Assembly (NCBI RefSeq): GCF_036924515.1
Contig: NZ_JAZHRR010000001.1
Coordinates: forward strand, 2,885,001-2,949,000
Length of the DNA: 64,000 bases
Direction of reading: 5' to 3'
Origin: Bradyrhizobium sp. AZCC 1610
Lineage (GTDB): Bacteria; Pseudomonadota; Alphaproteobacteria; Rhizobiales; Xanthobacteraceae
The number at the start of each line of letters is the position of its first letter. Within the stretch, counting starts at the first letter, position 1. Of the stretch, positions 35,097 through 44,667 are shown one piece after another. Under the pieces are notes generated by a model. The model was not told the origin of the DNA, searched no databases, and worked only from the letters and a program-made list of their open reading frames with translations. A program made the position numbers and the translations under genes.

Positions 35097-35858
35097 ATGA
35101 AGAAAATTGCTCTCGCCGCTACCGCGCTGGCCATCGGTACCGTCAGTGCTTCCGCAGCGGATATGGCCGCCCGTTACACCAAGGCTCCCGTGGCGCCGGT
35201 CGCCGTCTACAACTGGGGCGGTTTCTATATCGGCGGTCACGTCGGTGGCGGCTGGACCAACCAGGAGTGGGTCAATACCGCTAACACCACCTTGTTTGGT
35301 GATCTCTCGCCCGGCAACGGCTTCCGTCAGCGCGGCTCGGGCGTCTTCGGTGGTGGCCACGTGGGCTACAACTGGCAAGCCAGCAACTTCGTGTTCGGTC
35401 TTGAGGGCACCGTCTCGGGCCTCGACAACCATGGCACCGTGCTCAACACCGTCTTCGGCGCCGGACTTGATGACCGGTTTAGCTGGCGCGCCGACTGGAT
35501 GGCGACGATCACCGGCCGTGCCGGTATCGCGGTGAATAACAACCTGTTCTACGTCAGGGGCGGCTACGCCGGCGTCAACAACCGCTTGTCGGTGGTTGAC
35601 GCGGTACCGGTGACGGGTTCGGGATCGCAGACGCAGTGGCACAACGGCTGGACCGTTGGCGCCGGCTGGGAATACGGCTTCACCCCGAACTGGATTTTCG
35701 GGCTCGAGTACAACTACGCGGCTTTTGAGACCAAGAGCTATCAGCTCGACGGCGTCGCCGCTGGGCTGTACACCTTCGATGCCAAGCCGCGCGACATTCA
35801 GTCGGCTGTCATCCGCTTGAGCTACAAGTTCGGCGCTCCGGTGGTCGCCAGGTACTGA
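35097..35858 (+). CDS. Outer-membrane beta-barrel protein (Omp25/RopB-like), copy 2
   Basis: Start at ATG 35097, 253 aa. Signal peptide MKKIALAATALAIGTVSASA, then ADMAARYTKAPVAPVAVYNW and GGFYIGGHVGGGW, with repeated GYNWQ/LEGTVSGLDN strands and the C-terminus IRLSYKFGAPVVARY. The same overall pattern as copy 1 with related ends (APVVARY versus GPVVARY), so the two are probably paralogs by local duplication. It has its own terminator. The preceding 375-bp gap holds the copy 1 terminator, the SDR remnant and presumably this promoter. Confidence 0.93.
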   Translation: MKKIALAATALAIGTVSASAADMAARYTKAPVAPVAVYNWGGFYIGGHVGGGWTNQEWVNTANTTLFGDLSPGNGFRQRGSGVFGGGHVGYNWQASNFVFGLEGTVSGLDNHGTVLNTVFGAGLDDRFSWRADWMATITGRAGIAVNNNLFYVRGGYAGVNNRLSVVDAVPVTGSGSQTQWHNGWTVGAGWEYGFTPNWIFGLEYNYAAFETKSYQLDGVAAGLYTFDAKPRDIQSAVIRLSYKFGAPVVARY

Positions 35859-35911
35859 GCAAGTAAAGTACTGAGCAAGTAGCAAGCTTTCACGCTTCAC
35901 CCATAAACAAA

Positions 35912-35938
35912 AGCCCCGGCATCGTCCGGGGCTTTTTT
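35912..35938 (+). terminator. Rho-independent terminator of OMP copy 2
   Basis: AGCCCCGG (35912-35919), loop CATCGT, CCGGGGCT (35926-35933), then a T-run to 35938. On the other strand the flanking A-run also gives T's, so it may serve the convergent SDR gene as well. Confidence 0.88.
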
Positions 35939-35962
35939 CGTACGTCAGGTCTGTGAGGCACG

Positions 35963-36733
35963 TCAGCCCATGATCGAATATCCGCCATCGACCGGGATCG
36001 CCGTGCCGGTGAGGAAATCCGAGGCGGGCGAGGCGAGGAACACCGCGATCCCGGCAAAATCACCGATGGCGCCCCAGCGCGCCGCAGGCGTTCGCGCCAG
36101 CACCCGGTCGTGCAGGCCGTCGATCTCCTTGCGGGCGCGCTTGGTCAAATCCGTATCGATCCAGCCCGGCAGCACGGCGTTGGCCTGGATGTTGTCGGCC
36201 GCCCAGGCGCAGGCGCAGGAACGGGTGAACTGCACGATGCCGCCCTTGCTGGCGGCATAGGCCGGTGTGAAGCTGGCGCCGAAGATCGACATCATCGAGC
36301 CGATATTGATGATCTTGCCGCCGCCGGCCGCCTTCATGGCGGGATAGACCGCCTGCGAGCACAGGAAAGCGCTGGTGAGGTTGGTCTGGATCACGCTGTT
36401 CCACTCGGCGATATCGAGCGCGTCCGGCGGCTTGCGAATATTGATGCCGGCATTGTTGATGAGGATGTCGATTCGGCCGAGCTCGCCGGCGACGCGGCTG
36501 ACCATGGCGGCGACCGCGACCTTGTCGGTGACGTCGGCCGCGACCGCAATCGCCTTGGCGCCGCCTTGCGCAAGCTCCGCGACCGCGGCCGCCGACTTGG
36601 CCTCGTTGCGGCCCACCACCGCGATCGCCGCACCGGCTTCTGCCAATCCCCTGGCCATGCCGAGCCCGATGCCGCCATTGCCGCCGGTGACGATGGCTAC
36701 CTTGCCGGTGAGATTGAATAGTTTTGCATTCAT
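35963..36733 (-). CDS. SDR-family oxidoreductase (FabG/gluconate dehydrogenase-like)
   Basis: A 256-aa classical short-chain dehydrogenase. NAD(P)-binding VTGGNGGIGLGMARGLAEAG (about 15-34), NNAGI at about 92-96, catalytic Ser in IINIGSMMS, YAASK (Tyr-x-x-x-Lys) and the C-terminal FLTGTAIPVDGGYS. An Arg at the end of the second strand (VVGRNEAK) suggests NADPH preference. Substrate unknown; sugar acids or polyols are typical of nearest relatives. Convergent with OMP copy 2. A palindromic repeat separates its start from the next gene. Confidence 0.92.
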   Translation of the reverse strand: MNAKLFNLTGKVAIVTGGNGGIGLGMARGLAEAGAAIAVVGRNEAKSAAAVAELAQGGAKAIAVAADVTDKVAVAAMVSRVAGELGRIDILINNAGINIRKPPDALDIAEWNSVIQTNLTSAFLCSQAVYPAMKAAGGGKIINIGSMMSIFGASFTPAYAASKGGIVQFTRSCACAWAADNIQANAVLPGWIDTDLTKRARKEIDGLHDRVLARTPAARWGAIGDFAGIAVFLASPASDFLTGTAIPVDGGYSIMG

Positions 36734-36752
36734 GGTGGTTGTCCAGCTTTCT

Positions 36753-36833
36753 GTAGGATGGGTGGAGCGAAGCGATACCCATCAACTTTAGGCGTTGTGA
36801 TTGATGGGTATCGCTTCGCTCCACCCATCCTAC
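36753..36833. repeat. Palindromic repeat (GTAGGATGGGTGGAGCGAAGCG family)
   Basis: GTAGGATGGGTGGAGCGAAGCGATACCCATCA on the left pairs almost perfectly with its reverse complement ending at 36833, with an unrelated loop of about 17 bases. The same family occurs in three partial copies at 56268-56402. Confidence 0.85.
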
Positions 36834-36837
36834 GAAT

Positions 36838-37023
36838 CTAGCGGTTGCCCTGCCAGATCAGGATCAGGCCGACGGCGCCAAGCAGCGCGCCATAACCCGC
36901 CCATTGCAGTTGATTGATCATGAAGCTCGATGGCGGCCAGGGAATCGCGCCGGTGCCTTGCCCGATCCACAGCAGGCCGATGGCAAGCGCCAGAAAGCCG
37001 ATGATCGAAAGTGATCTGGCCAT
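36838..37023 (-). CDS. Small two-helix membrane protein
   Basis: Start at ATG 37023 directly after GGAGGAAATCC, a strong binding site; 61 aa. Two hydrophobic helices: SIIGFLALAIGLLWIGQGTG (about 5-24) and QWAGYGALLGAVGLILIW (about 40-57), separated by AIPWPPSSFMINQL. No domain recognised beyond resemblance to short hypothetical proteins common in Bradyrhizobiaceae. The strong ribosome binding site and GC-typical codons argue that it is expressed. Function unknown. Confidence 0.75.
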   Translation of the reverse strand: MARSLSIIGFLALAIGLLWIGQGTGAIPWPPSSFMINQLQWAGYGALLGAVGLILIWQGNR

Positions 37024-37183
37024 GGATTTCCTCCTGTCGCCATTCCGGCCCTGGACGCCGTGCCGCTTATCGCGGGCCGCCGCAGGAAACCATTGCCAGC
37101 GGCGACCGTAGCTTTCGATCGAATACAAAGCAGGCCTGCTCCGCAAGGCCGGAACTCGTTGCACCGCCATTTCAAGGGCTATC

Positions 37184-37824
37184 ATGAGCCGCAGAACGGT
37201 GATTCTCACGCTCGCGCTGGTGTTCGGCGCCATCGGCGCCTACGTGGCATGGCCGCGGCACGCGGATCTGCGCGGCTTCGAGCCGGCTGAAATCGCACGG
37301 CTGGAGACGGCGATGTGGCGCGATTATTACGACAAGCGCTATCCCGCACTGTTCTACCATCTCTACGAAATGTCGCGGACGCAGTTCGACTTCTCGCCGC
37401 TGGACAGTTTTCGGATCGCGCTGGCCGCGGCGCAGGCCGCGAAAGTCTTCCAGCCGACGCGTTCACGCGAGGCGGCCGACGCCGCGCTGCCGCCACTCGT
37501 GACTACTATCGCCTGCTCGCATCCGCCACGCCCGGCGGCTTCGACGTCGCGGAGGCGGCGCGCCTTGAACTCAATTGGTGGCAGGCGAGGCGCGAAGCCG
37601 TGGGCCCAGAACAATACGGCGTGACGGTCGCCCGCGTGGCCGCAATCACCTACGGCAAGCCGGCAGACGATCCGTCGCTCTTGGTATCAGGCATCGGCCG
37701 CGCCGAGGCGATGGCCTATCGCGACGCGCGCGGGCAGGCGATGACGGATCCGGACTGGTCCGAGATCGAGTGCCGGTTGCAGCGGGCGTACCGGTCGCTG
37801 AAGGCGGCGGTGGCAGGTGGCTAA
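37184..37824 (+). pseudogene. Hypothetical membrane-anchored protein split by a frameshift
   Basis: Two overlapping frames form one gene. The first starts at ATG 37184 (signal/anchor VILTLALVFGAIGAYVAWP) and reads well to REAADAALPPL near 37497. The second then continues RDYYRLLASATPGGFDVAEA to a stop at 37824. The span of 641 bases is one short of a multiple of three; adding one base in CTC-GTGAC (to give CTC-CGT-GAC) restores a 213-aa protein. No domain recognised. It is either a recent pseudogene or a sequence error. It shares a bidirectional terminator with the convergent OMP copy 3. Confidence 0.75.
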
Positions 37825-37858
37825 GACGATTCGGAAGGATCCCAAATCCGAACAACAA

Positions 37859-37886
37859 AAAAGCCCCGGACGATGCCGGGGCTTTT
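37859..37886. terminator. Bidirectional rho-independent terminator
   Basis: AAAAGCCCCGG-ACGATG-CCGGGGCTTTT (37859-37886) with a further A-run to the left, so leftward transcripts end in a long U-run after OMP copy 3, and rightward transcripts get UUUU. Confidence 0.85.
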
Positions 37887-37907
37887 GAGCTGCTGAATTA
37901 GCAGAGA

Positions 37908-38708
37908 TCAGTACTTGGCCTGGATCGGAGCGCCGCCCCAGTTGAAGCGGTAGACCAGCGAGGTGCTGATGGTCTGCGTCCAGGGCTTGAAGGTAATTGC
38001 AGTGCCGGTCGGACCACCGCCGAAGGCAGGGGTGAACGTCGTCGGCAGGGCAATGCGATCATAGAATGCAGAGCGATACTCTGTCTTCATGAACCAGCCG
38101 GGGGCCGAGATCCCGAACAGGTCGAGATTGTTCTCGACGCCGCCGCCGATAAACCATCCATTGCGATCGAAAGAAGGCGTGGTAGCGACGTCAATACCAC
38201 CAGGCACATTGAAGCTCTGAGTAGTACCCGACCACTCTGAACCGGAGTAGCCAGCGTTCACGTAAGACAACACGTTCGGAGCCACCAGATAGCCTAACCG
38301 CACACCCGCGGCATAGCTCGTCTCAAGCTTCATACGACCTTCGCTTCCGAGGAAGAAGGGATCGCTGACTGAGCCCCGGATATCTCCGAATTGCGCGTCG
38401 CCGAAAATACCGGCCACCCACCGGCCGGCGAACTGCACGTCATAGCCGCCACCGACCGTTCCGAACCAGCCGCTGCCGCCGTGCCGCTGGTCGCGGCTAA
38501 GGGCGACTCCACCGGGGAAGGTCTGCACGTTGCTATCAGCGCTCCACAGTCCGCCGCCGCCACCACCGAAGATGTAGAAGCCGGTCCAGTTGTAAAGTGG
38601 GGCCACGGGGGCCGGGGCCTTGGCGTAGGGGCGAGCCCCGAGATCCGCCGCAACAGCCGATCCGGTGAAAGCCGCTACCGCGGTCAGAGCGATCACTAAC
38701 TTCTTCAT
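37908..38708 (-). CDS. Outer-membrane beta-barrel protein (Omp25/RopB-like), copy 3
   Basis: Start at ATG 38708, where the signal MKKLVIALTAVAAFTGSAVA begins; 266 aa. Mature start ADLGARPYAKAPAPVAPLYN then WTGFYIFGGGGGGLW. Later strands GGYDVQFAGRWVAGIFGDAQ and SLVYRFNWGGAPIQAKY fit the OMP_b-brl family with a C-terminal aromatic. It is more divergent from copies 1 and 2 than these from each other. About 236 bp between its start and the parE fragment contain no recognised gene. Confidence 0.92.
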   Translation of the reverse strand: MKKLVIALTAVAAFTGSAVAADLGARPYAKAPAPVAPLYNWTGFYIFGGGGGGLWSADSNVQTFPGGVALSRDQRHGGSGWFGTVGGGYDVQFAGRWVAGIFGDAQFGDIRGSVSDPFFLGSEGRMKLETSYAAGVRLGYLVAPNVLSYVNAGYSGSEWSGTTQSFNVPGGIDVATTPSFDRNGWFIGGGVENNLDLFGISAPGWFMKTEYRSAFYDRIALPTTFTPAFGGGPTGTAITFKPWTQTISTSLVYRFNWGGAPIQAKY

Positions 38709-38947
38709 TTTCAAGTCCCTCAGTCCAGAAGCGTCGAATTCGATCGCTCTTAAAGATGCGCGAGCACCCGATTCCCAAAACCCAGTGCGGTGACTATACG
38801 CAGTCCCGCTCAAAAAGCTGTTGCGGGGGGAACACAGCCACCGGAAAACGAATGACTGGAAAATGCCTGGAAAACGGGCAAATTCGGGCGCTAACCGACT
38901 GAAAGCGCCGGAAATAACCCGAAAACCGCCTCCAACTGCTGAAGTCA

Positions 38948-39177
38948 GACGTCCAGCAGGTCGTCGCTGGCGAATTCAGCCTTGTCGGAGATGAAGGCGA
39001 ACCGCGCCTCGGCCTTGGTGCCCATCAGCCGCTCGACCGAATCGGCGGTGCCTTCGCGGTCGTCGGCCAGCAGCACCACGCGGAGCAGCGTACGCTTCGC
39101 CGGGTCCATGGTGGTTTCCTTGAGCTGCGCCGGCATCATCTCGCCTGGGCCTTTGAAGCGGTTGACCTCGACCTTGG
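38948..39177 (-). pseudogene. Duplicated 3' end of parE (direct repeat copy 1)
   Basis: Codes for the last 74 or so residues of ParE (EMMPAQLKETTMDPAKRTLL through SDKAEFASDDLLDV) and matches 39831-40060 at about 95 percent identity by eye over 230 bp. The frame is open upstream into unrelated sequence. A changed residue (RFKGPGE versus RFKGLGE) shows decay. This repeat and the true parE end bracket the higBA segment. Confidence 0.9.
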
Positions 39178-39240
39178 ATGCAACCCGACACGACACGGGG
39201 CGAATGCGGGACGGGTTGCCGTATCTGCTTGACGTAGTAT

Positions 39241-39536
39241 GAATTTGCCAGGATCCGATCGTGGCGGAACACGGCAACGCGGAAGGTTTGGGAAGGCCAT
39301 TCTTCGAATCAATTCCGTGGTCTCGACGTCGATGCCGCACTTGATTTGTTATTGGCGCTCAAGTCGCCAAGAGCCTCCAAGATCTCAGTCCGCTGCGGAG
39401 CGTCGGATTGCACAAATTGAAAGGCGCCCGGAAGAAGCAGTGGGCCATGACGGTGAATGACCGCTGGCGTATCTGCTTCGAATTCCGCGCGGGCGATGCT
39501 TTCGACGTCGAGATCGTCGACTACCACAAGGGGTAA
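39241..39536 (+). pseudogene. Frameshifted HigB-type toxin gene
   Basis: In one frame the sequence reads SWRNTATRKVWEGHSSNQ and FRGLDVDAALDLLLALKSP, and after about 39370 the next frame continues SLQDLSPLRSVGLHKLKG, ARKKQWAMTVNDRWRICFEF and DVEIVDYHKG, ending at 39536. This is the RelE/HigB plasmid-maintenance killer fold, with the typical KLKG, WRICFEF and DYH end. A one-base deletion near the CCAAGAG run (about 39370) breaks it. It lies four bases before the antitoxin start, the usual higB-higA order. Confidence 0.75.
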
Positions 39537-39539
39537 GAC

Positions 39540-39827
39540 ATGGCTCCCGCGATCCATCCAGGCCGGCTTCTGAAGCGCGAACTCGAAGCCCGCAAGCTCA
39601 GCGCCAATCGTTTGGCGCTGGACCTCGGCGTCCCGTCGGGGCGCATCACCGACATTCTCAATGGAAGGCGCTCGATATCGGCAGATACGGCCGTGCGGCT
39701 CGGCCGCTATTTCGGCAACAATCCGCAGTTCTGGCTCGATTTGCAGGGCCAGTACGATATTGCCGTGATTGAACGGGACAAGGGGGCCGACATCAGCAGG
39801 CGGGTCAGGCCCGCAGATGCGGCCTGA
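39540..39827 (+). CDS. higA: HigA-type antitoxin (XRE family)
   Basis: A 95-aa protein with an XRE/HTH_3 domain of the VapI/HigA type: HPGRLLKRELEARKLSANRL is the canonical start, with ALDLGVPSGRITDILNGRRSI forming the helix-turn-helix and TAVRLGRYFGNNPQFWLDLQ the family hallmark. It should bind its own promoter. Its cognate toxin gene upstream is frameshifted, so the antitoxin now stands alone. It ends three bases before the parE stop codon region. Confidence 0.9.
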   Translation: MAPAIHPGRLLKRELEARKLSANRLALDLGVPSGRITDILNGRRSISADTAVRLGRYFGNNPQFWLDLQGQYDIAVIERDKGADISRRVRPADAA

Positions 39828-41882
<2,055 letters not shown>

Positions 41883-42112
41883 GGCTCTTCGTATGTTGCG
41901 CGCGGCGCGCGGCAGCGAATCGGTTGCTGTGACTATGCCACGGATGGGCTCAAAAAGTGACGGCTCATGCCGGGCAGGGTGCGTCCTTGCGGGAAGCGGC
42001 AGCCATTAAGCGGACCGCGTTCGATTAACAATAACCAAGCCGATCGGGGTGACCGAACTTGCCTTCAGCCTTGGGTTGCGTGAAGGTTGCGGTGGGCAGG
42101 GGAAAAAATCCA

Positions 42113-42562
42113 ATGATCAGATTGCTGTTGGCCGCCGCACTCGCGGCGCCGTGTGTTGGCTGCGCGTCGGTGACGCGTGGAACGACCGAGAACATTTCCA
42201 TTGCGAGCACGCCCTCAGGCGCCACCGCCGAGGTCTCCGGGCTGGATGCACCGACCGCCTGCGTTACCCCGTGCGTGGTCGTGGCCAAGCGCAGCGCCGA
42301 CATCACGGTGACCGTCAACAAGGAGGGGTATGAGCCGCAGATCATCCCGCTCACCAAGGAAGTTCCGGGCACGGGCGCGGCGGGCTTCGCCGGCAACCTT
42401 TTGCTTGGCGGGTTGGTCGGCATGGGCGTCGATGCGGCCACCGGTGCTGCGCTGGATCACAAGCCGAATCCTGTGATCGTGACTCTGCAACCGACCGCTC
42501 CTGCATCGCCGCGTCCGGCGAAACCGCGCCCGCCCAGGCGGCCACCGCCGCCCCAGAGCTGA
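42113..42562 (+). CDS. Putative lipoprotein with PEGA-like domain
   Basis: Start at ATG 42113 (GGGAAAAAAT upstream), 149 aa. The signal MIRLLLAAALAAPCVGCASV ends in a lipobox-like CVGC, giving an acylated Cys. Residues about 25-80 resemble a PEGA domain: ISIASTPSGATAEVSGLDA, CVTPCVVVAKRSADITVTVN and KEGYEPQIIPL. A Gly-rich hydrophobic stretch (GFAGNLLLGGLVGMGVDAAT) follows, and the end is Pro-rich (KPRPPRRPPPPQ), which may reach the peptidoglycan. Surface or envelope role is inferred. Single gene divergent from parE. Confidence 0.8.
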   Translation: MIRLLLAAALAAPCVGCASVTRGTTENISIASTPSGATAEVSGLDAPTACVTPCVVVAKRSADITVTVNKEGYEPQIIPLTKEVPGTGAAGFAGNLLLGGLVGMGVDAATGAALDHKPNPVIVTLQPTAPASPRPAKPRPPRRPPPPQS

Positions 42563-42712
42563 TCGCACCACTCACATCCGGCGGTAAGTGCGTTCACGCG
42601 CCGGCCCCCGGCTTTGTGACTTGATGTCGCGGAAGGGGCTGGCTTACCTGTTCTTCCCGGCGGAACCGGTAGAAGGGTTCAAAGACAGGAATCGGGGCGG
42701 AAAGGGCTCGGA

Positions 42713-43243
42713 ATGGATGATTATGTGCGCGCTCTGGCTGATTTCGTGCGCGACAATCAGGTCTGGGCCGCCCCGATCGTCCTGGTGCTGGCCTTCGGCG
42801 AATCGCTTGCGTTCGTCTCGCTGCTGGTGCCGGCCTGGGGCGCGCTGGTCGCGATCGGCGCGCTGATCGGCGTCAGCGGCATCAGCTTCTGGCCGGTCTG
42901 GCTGGCAGGCGGGATCGGCGCAGCGCTCGGCGATTGGGTCTCCTACTGGATCGGCTTCAAGTACAAGGAACACGTCGCAGAGATGTGGCCGCTGTCACGC
43001 TATCCGGGAATCCTGCTGCGCGGGGAGGACTTCGTGAAAAAATGGGGCGTGCCCTCGATCTTCATCGGCCGGTTCTTCGGGCCGCTGCGGGCCTCGGTGC
43101 CGCTCGCCGCCGGCATTTTCGAGATGTCCTACTGGCCGTTCCAGGTCGCCAATTTCGTCTCGGCGCTGGTCTGGTCGGCCGCGCTGCTGCTGGTCGGCGA
43201 CGTGATGGGGAAGATCGCTGAATGGCTGTTTCGGGCGGCGTAG
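42713..43243 (+). CDS. DedA/VTT-family membrane protein
   Basis: A 176-aa protein with four or five hydrophobic segments and the DedA (SNARE-associated) core: LAFGESLAFVSLLVPAWGAL in the first re-entrant helix with the conserved Glu, GAALGDWVSYWIGFKYKE, and the signature FIGRFFGPLRASVPLAAGI containing the essential Arg of the F/Y-x-x-R-F-x-P-x-R motif. DedA proteins act as lipid (undecaprenyl-phosphate or phospholipid) scramblases and proton-dependent transporters needed for envelope stability. Located in the inner membrane. The ATG has only a weak upstream AAGG. Confidence 0.92.
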   Translation: MDDYVRALADFVRDNQVWAAPIVLVLAFGESLAFVSLLVPAWGALVAIGALIGVSGISFWPVWLAGGIGAALGDWVSYWIGFKYKEHVAEMWPLSRYPGILLRGEDFVKKWGVPSIFIGRFFGPLRASVPLAAGIFEMSYWPFQVANFVSALVWSAALLLVGDVMGKIAEWLFRAA

Positions 43244-43437
43244 GGGCAGGCCGGAATAAGCTGATGACGGGGATGTTAGCCCCATACGTGGATCGGAGCC
43301 GTCTTCGCGTTGCTGTCGCGAAGCCGTCGTCGCCGTATCGCAGAATCGCTGATAGATGCGGCGGCAACCGAACCAAGGGCACGCATCAGGCGGGTATCCC
43401 GCCATCGCATCCATCATCTCACTGGGAAGACATCACC

Positions 43438-44427
43438 ATGGAATTGACACGTCGTCACGCACTCGCCGGCGCCGCCGCGCTCGCCGCCACGCCGCTGTTG
43501 CCGCAAGCGCCCGCAAGGGCGGCTGCCCCTGTGGCGGACAAGCAGGCGCCGAGCTTCTATCGCTACAAGGTGGGCGATGCCCAGGTGACGGCGATTTCGG
43601 ATGGCGTCAACAATTTCGCGCTGTCTGACACGTTCGTGCTCAACGCCAAGAAGGACGAAGTCAACGCGGCGCTGGAAAAGGCCTTCATGCCGAAGGACAA
43701 GATGTCGATCCAGTTCGCGCCGCTCGTCATCAATACCGGCGGCAAGCTCGTGGTGGTCGATACCGGGAACGGCGCCGCCGCCTTTGCATCGAGCAAGGGC
43801 AATGTCGGGCAGTTCGGCGCCAACATGGTTGCCGCGGGTTTCGACCCCAAGGCGGTCGACATCGTCGTGATCTCGCACTTCCACGGCGACCACATCAACG
43901 GCCTTTTGACCGCCGAGAACACGCCGGCTTTCCCCAATGCCGAGGTGCTGGTGCCGGCGGCGGAATGGAAATACTTCATGGATGAGGGCGAGATGAGCCG
44001 AGCGCCCGAAGGGCGGATGCAGACCAACTTCAAGAACGTCCGCCGCGTGTTCGAGGCGGGGCTGAAGAAGAAGGTGACACCCTACGAGTGGGGCGAGGAA
44101 ATCGCTCCCGGACTGACGGCGATGGAAACCATCGGTCACACGCCGGGCCACACCTCCCACGTTCTCGCATCCGGCTCGGACAAGGTGTTCATCCAGGCCG
44201 ACGTCACCAACGTCCCGGCGCTGTTTGTCACCAATCCGGGCTGGCACCAGCAGTTCGACCAGGATCCGGCGCTGGCGGAAAAGACCCGCCGGCGGGTCTA
44301 CGACATGCTGGTCGCCGACAAGATGCGGGTCCAGGGCTTCCACTATCCGTTCCCGGCCAACGGTTTCGTCGAGAAGGACGGCAACGGTTACCGGCTGATT
44401 CCGGCGCCGTGGAATCCGGTGATCTGA
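43438..44427 (+). CDS. MBL-fold metallohydrolase, Tat-exported
   Basis: Start at ATG 43438 (GGGAAGACATC upstream), giving 329 aa; the longer frame overlaps noncoding sequence. The N-terminus LTRRHALAGAAALAAT has the twin-arginine pattern with cleavage near AARA. The metallo-beta-lactamase core has HFHGDH (H147-x-H149-x-D151-H152), GHTPGHTSH (third His) and the downstream DVTNVPALF and GFHYPFPANGF (last His). Such proteins resemble AHL lactonases and other periplasmic hydrolases; the folded-state export is consistent with metal loading in the cytoplasm. Substrate unknown. Ends 40 bp before the leader region of the next operon. Confidence 0.9.
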   Translation: MELTRRHALAGAAALAATPLLPQAPARAAAPVADKQAPSFYRYKVGDAQVTAISDGVNNFALSDTFVLNAKKDEVNAALEKAFMPKDKMSIQFAPLVINTGGKLVVVDTGNGAAAFASSKGNVGQFGANMVAAGFDPKAVDIVVISHFHGDHINGLLTAENTPAFPNAEVLVPAAEWKYFMDEGEMSRAPEGRMQTNFKNVRRVFEAGLKKKVTPYEWGEEIAPGLTAMETIGHTPGHTSHVLASGSDKVFIQADVTNVPALFVTNPGWHQQFDQDPALAEKTRRRVYDMLVADKMRVQGFHYPFPANGFVEKDGNGYRLIPAPWNPVI

Positions 44428-44458
44428 CGCCAGACCCTGCCGGAATGGCAGTCATAAC

Positions 44459-44487
44459 TTGACGCCGGGCGGGCGCGGCCTTATAGC
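44459..44487 (+). promoter_or_regulatory. Promoter of the leader-paiB-argC operon
   Basis: TTGACG (44459-44464) and TATAGC (44482-44487) with a 17-bp spacer. Transcription would start near 44494, at or one base before the ATG of the leader frame at 44495. The -10 lies in the loop of a perfect inverted repeat GGGCGCGGC (44471-44479)/GCCGCGCCC (44486-44494), a possible operator. Confidence 0.5.
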
Positions 44488-44494
44488 CGCGCCC

Positions 44495-44569
44495 ATGAAT
44501 ATCGTCGCGACCATGACCATCGCTCGCCGCCGCCGCATTATCGCGGTATGGGCGGACGCCTGCGTTTGA
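44495..44569 (+). CDS. Candidate leader peptide with four consecutive Arg codons
   Basis: A 24-codon frame from ATG 44495 to TGA 44567-44569. It begins right at the predicted transcription start, so it would be translated from a leaderless mRNA, as described for trpL in rhizobia. Codons 11-14 are CGC CGC CGC CGC (44525-44536), and the peptide ends with Trp-Ala-Asp-Ala-Cys-Val. Downstream RNA can fold into GGGCGGACG/CGTCGCCC (44550-44558/44573-44580) and GCCGC-C-GGA/TCC-C-GCGGC (44583-44605) followed by a pyrimidine run. Arg codons before an operon with argC suggest arginine-responsive attenuation; this is inference. Confidence 0.45.
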   Translation: MNIVATMTIARRRRIIAVWADACV

Positions 44570-44582
44570 GATCGTCGCCCCT

Positions 44583-44615
44583 GCCGCCGGATCGGGTCCC
44601 GCGGCTACTTCCTTT
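44583..44615 (+). terminator. Attenuator-like hairpin before the paiB-like gene
   Basis: GCCGC c GGA-TCGGG-TCC c GCGGC (44583-44605) followed by TACTTCCTTT. The 5' arm (CCGCC) can also pair with GGCGG at 44551-44555 inside the leader frame, giving a competing structure. Confidence 0.4.
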
Positions 44616-44667
44616 CCCAGAAAACGCGGTCTGAACTGGCGGCTCCTACGTCAAGCAGGAGTTTGAG

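Noticed and set aside
39540..39827. higA as the promoter-proximal part of a complete active toxin-antitoxin system
   Set aside because: The higB frame is interrupted, so an active toxin is not supported unless the sequence has an error.
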